A stretch of 64,000 nt of DNA, taken from assembly GCF_040195635.1 (NCBI RefSeq), contig NZ_JBEFTX010000001.1, positions 806,001-870,000 on the forward strand. The letters run 5' to 3'. Source of the stretch: Thermasporomyces sp040195635 (GTDB lineage Bacteria; Actinomycetota; Actinomycetes; Propionibacteriales; Actinopolymorphaceae). The notes beneath the pieces were generated by a model. That model was not told the origin of the DNA. It did no database searches and saw only the letters and a program-made list of their open reading frames with translations. Position numbers and translations under genes: made by a program. Shown in pieces: positions 42,931 through 50,504 of this stretch (positions are counted from its first letter, which is position 1; the number at the start of each line of letters is the position of its first letter).

Positions 42931-43431
42931 TCAGGCGGCGACCACCACGGCGCGGTGTGCGTTGGCGGCCTCGACGGGGGTGTCGTCGATCTGTCCCGAT
43001 TCGATCCTGGCCTTGTCGACATGTGCCGGCTCGATCCGGGACTTGTCGATTCGGCGGGTCTCGATCTGGCTCGTCTCGATTCGACGGCCCTCGATTCGCT
43101 TGCCCTCGATGAGCTTGGTGTCGAGGGGCGCTTCGATCCGCTTCGCGGTGACCTTTGTGATCGTCGACGACGGGACGGTCGCCGGGACCAGCGGGGTCTC
43201 GATCTTGTCGATCTCGTCGCTGACCTCGCGGAGCACGTCGGACAGGGGCACCTCGAGAGCGGCACAGATCGCGGCCAGGAGCTCGCTCGAGGCCTCCTTC
43301 TGCCCGCGCTCGACCTCGGAGATGTAGCCCAGGCTCACCCGGGCGTCGACGGAGACCTCGCGGAGGGTGAGCCCCTGCCGCAGGCGCTGGCGGCGTAGAA
43401 CGCCACCCAGCAGGTGACGAACCAGGACCAT
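42931..43431 (-). CDS. clgR: ClgR-like XRE regulator with a pentad-repeat tail
   Basis: A 166-residue regulator. Residues 5-75 form the helix-turn-helix of ClgR (GGVLRRQRLRQGLTLREVSV, then SLGYISEVERGQKEASSELL and ALEVPLSDVLREV), which activates clp protease and stress genes in actinobacteria. Its place after cinA, pgsA and rimO supports this. Residues 103-154 are odd: Ile, Val or Leu recurs at exactly every fifth position, usually as [Arg/Gln]-Ile-[Glu/Asp]-x-x, eleven times in all. Ordinary ClgR proteins end in a short plain tail. The start at 43431 has GAGGGGAG upstream. Confidence 0.85.
   Translation of the reverse strand: MVLVRHLLGGVLRRQRLRQGLTLREVSVDARVSLGYISEVERGQKEASSELLAAICAALEVPLSDVLREVSDEIDKIETPLVPATVPSSTITKVTAKRIEAPLDTKLIEGKRIEGRRIETSQIETRRIDKSRIEPAHVDKARIESGQIDDTPVEAANAHRAVVVAA
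42973..43125 (-). repeat. 15-bp periodic repeat encoding the clgR tail
   Basis: Imperfect 15-base units of the form CTCGATTCG-N6 (plus-strand view) follow each other without gaps and encode the five-residue repeats of the ClgR-like protein. Variation falls mostly at the two free positions of each pentad, which suggests selection on the protein rather than a recent slippage array. Confidence 0.8.
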
Positions 43432-43598
43432 GGGCGCTCCCCTCTCATCTCCAGGCCGGAAGCCCGAAACCGTCGCAGACGCGGCGCGACCGGACGTGTG
43501 CGTTTCCCCAAGCTGCACCCACCGTACCCGGGATCTGTTCGCCATGACGACACCGCACCGCCTACGGTCCGCTCAGATGCGTACGCTCATGGCGTAGA

Positions 43599-44099
43599 TC
43601 ACGACCTTGCGTTGTCGCGCACTACGGTGTCGGCGAGCATCTCCAACGCGGCCGCGACGGCGGATCCGCGGATAGTGTCCCGATCGCCGGACAGCTGGTA
43701 CCGGCGTACGACAGGCGCTCCGGGTCCCACACAGCAAACGTCGACGGTGCCCACGGGCTGCTCGCCATGAGCCTCCGGTCCCGCTACGCCGGTGGTGGCG
43801 AGGCCGTAGTCGGCGCCCAGTCGGTCCCGCGCGCCGACCGCCATCGCCTGCGCCGTGGCCGGATGCACCGGACCGTGCCGCTCCAACACCTCGTCGGGTA
43901 CGCCGAGCAGGGCCGCCTTCAGGTCGACGGAGTACGCCACCACGCCGCCGCGGAAGACCTTCGACGAGCCCGCCCGGGACGTGAGGGCGGCAGCCACCAG
44001 ACCACCGGTGAGCGACTCGGCGGTCGCGACCGTGGCACCAACCCTGCCCAGCAGGTCATGACAACGGCCGGCCAGGTCACCGACGGGCGGAGGGCTCAA
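43599..44099 (-). CDS. pncC: CinA C-terminal family nicotinamide-nucleotide amidase (PncC)
   Basis: A 166-residue stand-alone CinA C-terminal domain, which converts nicotinamide mononucleotide to nicotinate mononucleotide in NAD recycling. It has ATAESLTGGLVAAALTSRAGSS, GGVVAYSVDLKAALLGV and TTGVAGPEAHGEQPVGTV, all diagnostic. It starts with a TTG whose frame overlaps the stop of pgsA by four bases, so the pair is coupled. The order rimO-pgsA-cinA-clgR is conserved across actinobacteria. Confidence 0.92.
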   Translation of the reverse strand: MSPPPVGDLAGRCHDLLGRVGATVATAESLTGGLVAAALTSRAGSSKVFRGGVVAYSVDLKAALLGVPDEVLERHGPVHPATAQAMAVGARDRLGADYGLATTGVAGPEAHGEQPVGTVDVCCVGPGAPVVRRYQLSGDRDTIRGSAVAAALEMLADTVVRDNARS

Positions 44100-44674
44100 C
44101 TCCGCCCACTCTGCCGGAGCCGGAGCGCGCGGATGACGTAGTCCAAGCCGGTGATGACGGTCAGCGCGACGGCGAACCCCATGGTCAGCTCAGCCAGCAG
44201 CCTGGGCAGACCCTCCAGCGGGAGCAGATACAGGCTGATCGCGACCGTCTGCAGCAGAGTTTTGGCCTTGCCGCCAGGACTCGCGGAGATGACGCCGTAA
44301 CGGATCACCCAGAACCGCAGCACCGTGATGCCGAACTCACGGACCAGCACGAGCGCCGTGATCCACCAGGCGAGCTCGCCGAGTAGCGACAGCCCGACCA
44401 GGGCCGCGCCGACCAGAGCCTTGTCGGCGAGTGGGTCCGCGACCTTCCCGAAGTCGGTCACCAGACCGCGACGCCGCGCCAGCTCTCCGTCGAACTTGTC
44501 GGTGAGTGCCGCGAACACGAAGACGCCGAAGGCGACATAGCGCAGGGAGGTGTCGCCCGGCTCGGCGCTGGTGAAGAGCAACCAGCAGAAGATGGGTACG
44601 AGGGCGATCCGCAGGACAGTGACGGCGTTGGCGACGTTCCACGCGCTCACACGGCGTTCAGACACCTGAGTCAC
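44096..44674 (-). CDS. pgsA: CDP-diacylglycerol-glycerol-3-phosphate 3-phosphatidyltransferase
   Basis: PgsA joins CDP-diacylglycerol and glycerol 3-phosphate to phosphatidylglycerol phosphate, the first step to phosphatidylglycerol and cardiolipin. The 192-residue membrane protein carries the CDP-alcohol phosphatidyltransferase motif in FDGELARRRGLVTDFGKVAD with the second Asp of PLADK (D-G-x2-A-R-x8-G-x3-D-x3-D) and about five helices. Its ends overlap rimO and pncC by four bases each. Confidence 0.92.
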   Translation of the reverse strand: MTQVSERRVSAWNVANAVTVLRIALVPIFCWLLFTSAEPGDTSLRYVAFGVFVFAALTDKFDGELARRRGLVTDFGKVADPLADKALVGAALVGLSLLGELAWWITALVLVREFGITVLRFWVIRYGVISASPGGKAKTLLQTVAISLYLLPLEGLPRLLAELTMGFAVALTVITGLDYVIRALRLRQSGRS

Positions 44675-46326
44675 CCGCGATCTCCTCCAGCCGGCACCGA
44701 GGCCAGTTCCGCTTCCGGATGACCGTCGTCCGGCGGCAGGGCCGACGCGATCAGGTCAACCCCGTCGGTGTCGACGACGCGGGCACGCACCAGGTCACCG
44801 ACCGTCGCCGACACCACACCGTCGAGGCGGGTGGTGCCGTCGACCTCGGGTCCCTGGTGGGCGGCACGTCCTTCGACACCACCGTCACCGGCGCTCTCCA
44901 CGAGTACGTCGACGAGCTCGCCGATCCGGTCCTCCGCGCGTTGCGCGGTGAGCTCCTCGGCCAGCTCGGTCACCCGCTGGACCCTGGACGCGATCTCGTC
45001 CTCGTCGAGCTTGCCGGAGTATGCCGCCGCCTCCGTATTGTCCTCGTCGGAGTAGCCGAAGACCCCCACAACATCCAGCCGCGCCGCCTGGAGGAACTCG
45101 CACAGCTCGTCGAAGTCCTCCGCCGTCTCGCCGGGAAAGCCGACGATGACATTGCTGCGGACGCCAGCGGTCGGGTGGGCGGCCCGGATCTGGTCGATCA
45201 GCGCGAGGAACCGTGCGGTGTCGCCGAAGCGCCGCATCCGCCGCAGGATCGTCGGACTGGCGTGCTGGAACGACAGGTCGAAGTACGCCGCCACCCCGGG
45301 CGTCGAGGTCATCGCCTCGACCAGACCGGGCCGCATCTCCGCCGGCTGAAGGTAGGACACCCGGACCCGGGAGATCCCCTCGACGGCGGCGAGCTCAGGC
45401 AGCAGGTGGCTCTCGAGGAGGCGGAGGTCGCCAAGGTCCTTGCCGTAGGACGTGGAGTTCTCGCTCACCAGGAAGAGCTCGCGGACGCCCTGGTCCGCGA
45501 GCCACCGTGCTTCGGTGAGGATCTCTGTGGGTGGGCGGGAGAGGAAGGCACCGCGGAACCGGGGGATCGCGCAGAACGTGCACCTTCGGTCGCATCCGGA
45601 CGCGAGCTTCAGCGGGGCCATCGGGCCGGTCCCGAGGCGGCGGCGGTAGACCCGTGGCCCGGCCGCCGGTGCGATGCCGTCGGGCAGGTCCGGTCCCGTG
45701 CCGACATCTCCCGTGCCGACATCTCCCGCGCCAACGGCTGGCGTCGGATGACCGCGGGTGCCCGAATCACTGTCCGGACGTACGACGGCATGCCCAGGCA
45801 CGGCGACTCCCCCAGTCGCGGCTCCGCCGGTCGCGGCTCCCCCGCGCGCGGCCGGGGTGAGCGGGAGCAGCTTGCGGCGGTCCCGGGGCGTGTGCGCCAC
45901 GTGCGATTCGCCGGCGAGAACGCCTCGGAGCCGGCTCGCGATGTCGGGGTAGTCGTCGAAGCTGAGGACCGCGTCGGCCTCGGGCAGCGCCTCGGCAAGC
46001 TCCTCGCCGTAGCGCTCGGCGAGGCAGCCGACGGCGACGACGGCCTGCGTACGCCCCGCGTCCTTGAGGTCGGCAGCCGCGAGCAGCTGGTCGACGGAGT
46101 CCTTCTTCGCCGCCTCGACGAAGCCGCAGGTGTTCACGACCACGGCGTCGGCGTCCGCGGCGTCGTCGACGAGCGCGAACCCCGCCCCCGCGAGGCGGCC
46201 GGCCAGCTCCTCGGAGTCGACCTCGTTGCGGGCGCAACCGAGAGTCACCATGGCGACGGTGACCGGTGCCACCGTCGTCGGGGTCGTCGTGCCCTCCGCG
46301 GTGGAGGTGGCGCCGGGACGAGTCAT
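44671..46326 (-). CDS. rimO: ribosomal protein S12 methylthiotransferase RimO
   Basis: RimO is a radical-SAM enzyme that adds a methylthio group to an aspartate of ribosomal protein S12. The 551-residue protein has the N-terminal cluster-binding domain (VTLGCARNEVDSEELAGRL, NTCGFVEAAKKDSVD, VVAVGCLAERY), the radical-SAM motif CDRRCTFC, and a C-terminal TRAM domain (VDGTTRLDGVVSATVGDLVRARVVDTDGVDLIA). It is about 100 residues longer than usual because of an insert (about 160-220) with GGAATGGAATGG and DVGTGDVGTG repeats just before the SAM domain. The ATG at 46326 starts a Thr-rich leader. Confidence 0.92.
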   Translation of the reverse strand: MTRPGATSTAEGTTTPTTVAPVTVAMVTLGCARNEVDSEELAGRLAGAGFALVDDAADADAVVVNTCGFVEAAKKDSVDQLLAAADLKDAGRTQAVVAVGCLAERYGEELAEALPEADAVLSFDDYPDIASRLRGVLAGESHVAHTPRDRRKLLPLTPAARGGAATGGAATGGVAVPGHAVVRPDSDSGTRGHPTPAVGAGDVGTGDVGTGPDLPDGIAPAAGPRVYRRRLGTGPMAPLKLASGCDRRCTFCAIPRFRGAFLSRPPTEILTEARWLADQGVRELFLVSENSTSYGKDLGDLRLLESHLLPELAAVEGISRVRVSYLQPAEMRPGLVEAMTSTPGVAAYFDLSFQHASPTILRRMRRFGDTARFLALIDQIRAAHPTAGVRSNVIVGFPGETAEDFDELCEFLQAARLDVVGVFGYSDEDNTEAAAYSGKLDEDEIASRVQRVTELAEELTAQRAEDRIGELVDVLVESAGDGGVEGRAAHQGPEVDGTTRLDGVVSATVGDLVRARVVDTDGVDLIASALPPDDGHPEAELASVPAGGDRG

Positions 46327-46427
46327 CGGCGCCCATCTTTCCGTACCACCGCTCGTGCGGCTAATCCCCAGTCCACCGGGCCTCGCATATCGGACAAATC
46401 GAGCTCCGCCAAGGCACCCGCGCTCGC

Positions 46428-47408
46428 TCAGCGCCCGATGCTCTCCAGCATCCCGCGGATGTAGCCGAGCGCGAACAGTCGTCCGTAGAGGGAGTAGCCG
46501 GGATGCGCGTTGCTGTCGCCCTCGACCGTCGGCACATGGTCGGGACGCATCGGCCCGTCGAAGCCCACCTCGTGATAGGTACGCAGGCAGTCGAGCAGGT
46601 CAGTCGGCCCGTCGTCGTGCCAGGTCTCCACGAAGTCGACAACCGTGCCGCGGACGTCGCGGAAGTGGACGAAGAAGATCTTCTCCTGCCGGCCGAACTT
46701 CTTGATCACTGCCGGAATGTCATCGGTCATCAACCGGAAGTTCCCCTGGCACAGGGTGATCCCGTTGACCGGACTGGGCACGAGGTCGAGCAACCGCTGG
46801 TAGTTGTCGACGCTGCGCATGATCCGGCCGACGCCGCGGATCGGCGAGAGCGGCGGGTCGTCAGGGTGCATGGCAAGCTTGACGTTCGCCTGCTCGGCCA
46901 CCGGAACGACCCGGCGCAGGAAGTACTCCAGCGTCTCCCAGAGCGTCTCCTCGCTGAGCGGCCCCGCTTCGGCAGGTGGAGCGGCCTGCATCAACGCGTG
47001 GTCGTAGCCGCTCACCAACGAGCCACCACGCGACGGGACGGCGGTATTGGTCCGCAACCAGTTGAAGTCGCTCATCCACTCGTAGCACCAGACCGGGATG
47101 CCGAGCCGGCCCATGTTCTCGATCAGCGTGCAAACAGCGTCGATCTCCTCGTCACGGCCCGGCAGCCCTCGCTTCGCCTTGACCAGCGGCGGTCTGGCCT
47201 CGATGGCGGCGAGCCCCAGCCCTGCACTTTCGTACCGCTGCTTCATCGACAGCAGCGGCGCGTAGTCCCAGGGCTGGTCCGTGCCCCGCCGGTCCGGTCC
47301 GTTGGTCTGCGGAAGTCCGCCGATCGCCCACTCGACACCCGCCTGGACGACGAGCCGGCGCAGTGTCGACGAGTCCGGACCGGGTGGAACCATCTCCGCG
47401 AGCTTCAT
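46428..47408 (-). CDS. uxuA: mannonate dehydratase
   Basis: UxuA dehydrates D-mannonate to 2-keto-3-deoxygluconate in uronate breakdown. The 326-residue protein is a xylose-isomerase-like TIM barrel with VWCYEWMSDFNW, NVKLAMHPDDPPLSPIRGVGRIM, TLCQGNF and FFVHFRDVRGTVVDFVETWHDDG, and the metal-binding His, Cys and Asp of this family. It is somewhat shorter than the E. coli enzyme, as in related actinobacterial proteins. The ATG at 47408 has GAGGAG upstream. Together with the next gene it suggests a small uronate or aldonate pathway. Confidence 0.88.
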   Translation of the reverse strand: MKLAEMVPPGPDSSTLRRLVVQAGVEWAIGGLPQTNGPDRRGTDQPWDYAPLLSMKQRYESAGLGLAAIEARPPLVKAKRGLPGRDEEIDAVCTLIENMGRLGIPVWCYEWMSDFNWLRTNTAVPSRGGSLVSGYDHALMQAAPPAEAGPLSEETLWETLEYFLRRVVPVAEQANVKLAMHPDDPPLSPIRGVGRIMRSVDNYQRLLDLVPSPVNGITLCQGNFRLMTDDIPAVIKKFGRQEKIFFVHFRDVRGTVVDFVETWHDDGPTDLLDCLRTYHEVGFDGPMRPDHVPTVEGDSNAHPGYSLYGRLFALGYIRGMLESIGR

Positions 47409-47478
47409 GGCGTACTCCTCGTTCTGCAGGTTCGGCAGGACTTCGGAGGTCCGGCAACCCTGGCGGACCCGGGGAGGA

Positions 47479-48417
47479 TCAGGTGTCGTGGGTCCAGCCG
47501 AGGAGTTTGGCGGCCTTGCCGCAGTCGTAGAACCCGGCGTGGCCTTCCAGGGACCGACGGAGTGGAACATCCGGGTAGAACCGTGACCGCAGCTCCGCCG
47601 ACGGCACCGACGTCGTTGTCGTGGGCGCGACGACGAAGAACGCCTCGTGGCCGGTGAAGTCGGCGGTCAACGCCGACAGGAACGCCCTGGCGACGGCATG
47701 GATGTCGACCCAGCCCCACAAATGCCGCGCCTCCGTCCGAAGCCGGTCCTCGGAGGGTTCCTCCTCCGCGCGCGGCCGGATCCGCGGGTGCTCGGCCCGG
47801 GCACCGTGCAGGCGGATGCTTGCGATCGAGAGGTCCGGGTGGAGGCGGGCCATCGCGTCGGCCTGCTGCTCGCCGAGCCACTTCGACAGGCTGTACGCAT
47901 CCTCGGCGTAGCTCGGATGGTCCTCGTCGACCGGGAAGTAGTCGAACCTCGGCGCCCGGCTGTAGTAGCCGCCGATCGCGTTGATGCTGGACGCCCACGC
48001 CATCCGGCGGATACCGACCTCGGCAGCGGCCAGGAAGGCGTGGTAGCTGCCGAGGACATTGTTGGCGTGAACGTCGGCTGCCTGCCTCCCCCACGGACTC
48101 GGGATCGCCGCGAGGTGGATCAGCGCGTCGCAGCGGTCGATCTGCGCGGTGAACGCCTCGAGATCGGTGACGTCGAGCCAGGCGACAGGCGGTGCGGCGT
48201 CGGTCGTCCCGTCCGGCGTGACGAACGTCGACGGGGTCACGGGGGTGGCATCCGCGGCCGGCCCGGGATCGGGTGGTGCCGCTGTCGCGCGATCAAGGGC
48301 AACGACCTCGTGACCACCGGCGAGCGCGGCCGCCACCACCGCGGTTCCGATCCTGCCGCTCGCACCGGTGACGGCGATCCGCAAGCCGCTCTCCTCCATG
48401 ATCATGGTCCCGGTCAT
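47479..48417 (-). CDS. NAD-dependent epimerase/dehydratase-family protein
   Basis: A 312-residue extended short-chain dehydrogenase with IAVTGASGRIGTAVVAAALAGGHEVVALDR as nucleotide-binding fold, LIHLAAIPSP, MAWASSINAIGGYYS and the catalytic YSLSKWLGE. The best-known relatives near uxuA are uronate dehydrogenases, which oxidise glucuronate or galacturonate, so that is a possible role but not shown. Several ATGs lie close (48417, 48405, 48399); I give the longest. It lies 70 bases before uxuA on the same strand. It is divergent from kaiB with a 276-base gap holding no further gene. Confidence 0.82.
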   Translation of the reverse strand: MTGTMIMEESGLRIAVTGASGRIGTAVVAAALAGGHEVVALDRATAAPPDPGPAADATPVTPSTFVTPDGTTDAAPPVAWLDVTDLEAFTAQIDRCDALIHLAAIPSPWGRQAADVHANNVLGSYHAFLAAAEVGIRRMAWASSINAIGGYYSRAPRFDYFPVDEDHPSYAEDAYSLSKWLGEQQADAMARLHPDLSIASIRLHGARAEHPRIRPRAEEEPSEDRLRTEARHLWGWVDIHAVARAFLSALTADFTGHEAFFVVAPTTTTSVPSAELRSRFYPDVPLRRSLEGHAGFYDCGKAAKLLGWTHDT

Positions 48418-48693
48418 GTCGTCGTGAAGGACTCTACAGCCCGACAACCCCGGCGATTTCTTCGAAGGCGGGCACGGACACCGTGCCGCGTGCGGCAGCC
48501 CGCTCCGGCGAAGGTCCCACGACGGTGGCCGGATGTCCTGGCGCAGGTATCCAGAACGCCCTCGGCACCTGGGACGAATTCCCCCGTCCGCCGGTCCCTC
48601 GAAGGGGGCACTGTTGACGACGGGTAGCCGCGGTCCGGCGCACCGCCCGCCACCCGGCCCTCCCCCGAATTCGGCGCCAGAGGTGTTCCGATC

Positions 48694-48999
48694 GTGACGC
48701 CATACTCCTTCAGGCTCTATGTGGCCGGACAGACCGAACGGACCGAGGCGGCGGTCCGGGACCTGCGCTGGCTGTGCGAGTCGGCGCTTCCCGGTCGCTA
48801 CGAACTCGAGATCATCGACGTGGTCGAACGCCCGGACCTCGCCGAGAGCGAAGGCATTCTGATCGCACCGACCGTCGTCCGGCTGATGCCACTCCCGCAG
48901 CGCTGGGCTTTCGGGGACCTCTCGGACCGGCACCGCACATCGGCCGCCCTCGGATTTCCCGTCATGGAGGAGGCCGGATCGGGCGGTGACCGCTGGTGA
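48694..48999 (+). CDS. kaiB: KaiB-family clock protein
   Basis: A 101-residue protein, the length of cyanobacterial KaiB. It aligns over its whole length: FRLYVAGQTERTEAAVRDL at the start, YELEIIDVVERPDLAES, then ILIAPTVVRLMPLPQRWAFG and DLSDR. KaiB is a thioredoxin-like, fold-switching partner that binds the ATPase ring of KaiC. The start is a GTG with AGAGGT upstream. Its TGA overlaps the GTG of kaiC (GTGA), so both are made together. No kaiA is present. Confidence 0.93.
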   Translation: MTPYSFRLYVAGQTERTEAAVRDLRWLCESALPGRYELEIIDVVERPDLAESEGILIAPTVVRLMPLPQRWAFGDLSDRHRTSAALGFPVMEEAGSGGDRW

Positions 49000-50504
49000 A
49001 CCAGGACCAGCGCCACCTCGCTCGTGTCCCGACAGGTATCAGGGGGTTCGACGAGCTTGCCCTCGGCGGGCTTCCCGCGGGTCGTTCCACCCTGGTGACC
49101 GGGACCGCGGGCAGCGGCAAGACGCTGTTCGCGCTGGAGTTCCTGGCCCGGGGAATCCAGCGATTCGACGAGCCCGGGGTCTTCGTCACCTTCGAGGAGA
49201 ACCCGGACGACGTCCGTACCAACGCGGCGTCGCTCGGGCTCGACGTCGAGACGTGGGAGAAGGAAGGCAAGTGGGCGTTCGTCGACGCCTCCCAGGACAA
49301 GGCCAGGCGTGCCGCCCACCTGGGCCCCTATGACTTCGGACCGCTGATCGCCCGCATCGAACATGCCATCCGCAAGACCGACGCCCACCGGGTGGCGCTG
49401 GACTCGATGGCCGCGATCCTCACCCGGTTCACTGACGTCGGTGACGTCCGAGACGAACTGTTCCGCGTCGCCTCGGCGCTCGACGACCTCGGTGTCGTCA
49501 CGGTGATCACCGCGGAGAAGTCCGAGGAGTACGACACGACGTCACGTCACGGCGTCGAGGAGTTCGTCCACAGCAACGTCATCACGATGCGCAACGTGCT
49601 CGAACACGAACGGCGCCGCCGCACCATCGAGATCCTCAAGTTCCGTGGCGCTCCCCACCGCACCGGCGAGTGGCTCTTCGCCATCGATCCGAACGAAGGG
49701 ATCCTCGTCCTCCCCCTGGCCTTCGTTCCCGCCCGTCACCGCGCCTCGCGGGTGCGCATCTCCTCCGGAATCCGGGAACTGGACGTCATGTGTGGCGGCG
49801 GATTCTTCCAGGACGCCCTTGTGCTGCTCACCGGTCCGACCGGCGCGGGCAAGACCCTGACCTGCCTGCAGTATGCGAGTGCCGCTGTCGAGGCCGGCGA
49901 GCGTTGCCTTTTCTACAGCTTCGACGAGGCCCGTGAGCAGCTTGGCCGCAGCGCCGCCAGCTGGGGCATCGATCTCGATGCGATGGAGAGGTCGGGGAAC
50001 CTGAAGGTGGTCGCGAAGTACCCGGAGATGTCGTCGCTTGAAGACCACTTCAGCCAGCTACGGCATGCGATCGCCGACTTCGATCCGGCCAGACTCGTCA
50101 TCGACACCCTGTCGGCGCTCGAACGGGTGGCCACACCGCGCACCCTGCTGGATTTCCTCACCGGACTGGGCTCGGTCCTGCGCCAGCGCGACATCACCAC
50201 GCTCCTCACCGCGCTGCCTCCTGACCGTGCCCGGCTCATGACAACGGGTTCAGCCGCGATCGAGGTCGCGGGTCTCACCGACGTCACGATCCGCCTGCAC
50301 TACTTCGAGGCCGCCGGGGAGAACCAGCGCACCGTCAGCGTCGTCCAGGCACGTGGCACCGCACACGACGAACGCGTCCGCAGGGTCACGATCGACGAGA
50401 CCGGCCTCCACATCGGCCGACCGGTGAGCGAGGAGTCCGGGTGGGTCGACGCCGACGGCGGCCCAGGCGTACGCACCGACGGAGACGAGGACGCGGTCTC
50501 ATGA
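48996..50504 (+). CDS. kaiC: KaiC-family double-domain ATPase
   Basis: A 502-residue RecA-like protein with two KaiC domains. CI has Walker A GTAGSGKT (36-43) and the catalytic Glu pair in TFEEN (E67, E68). CII has GPTGAGKT (280-287) and FDE (310-311) where cyanobacterial KaiC has two Glu. The linker MCGGGFF is conserved. At the phosphosite of cyanobacterial KaiC (His-Ile-Ser431-Thr432-Ile-Thr-Asp) this protein has EVAGLTD (423-429), so Ser and Thr are Ala425 and Gly426. The C-terminal A-loop and tail are shortened and differ. It should form hexamers and hydrolyse ATP, but the known phosphorylation cycle seems impossible. It overlaps both neighbours by four bases. Confidence 0.93.
   Translation: MNQDQRHLARVPTGIRGFDELALGGLPAGRSTLVTGTAGSGKTLFALEFLARGIQRFDEPGVFVTFEENPDDVRTNAASLGLDVETWEKEGKWAFVDASQDKARRAAHLGPYDFGPLIARIEHAIRKTDAHRVALDSMAAILTRFTDVGDVRDELFRVASALDDLGVVTVITAEKSEEYDTTSRHGVEEFVHSNVITMRNVLEHERRRRTIEILKFRGAPHRTGEWLFAIDPNEGILVLPLAFVPARHRASRVRISSGIRELDVMCGGGFFQDALVLLTGPTGAGKTLTCLQYASAAVEAGERCLFYSFDEAREQLGRSAASWGIDLDAMERSGNLKVVAKYPEMSSLEDHFSQLRHAIADFDPARLVIDTLSALERVATPRTLLDFLTGLGSVLRQRDITTLLTALPPDRARLMTTGSAAIEVAGLTDVTIRLHYFEAAGENQRTVSVVQARGTAHDERVRRVTIDETGLHIGRPVSEESGWVDADGGPGVRTDGDEDAVS

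Noticed and set aside
48996..50504. KaiC-like gene as a RadA or single-domain RecA paralogue
   Set aside because: Two complete KaiC domains, the MCGGGFF linker and coupling to kaiB exclude RadA and single-domain relatives.
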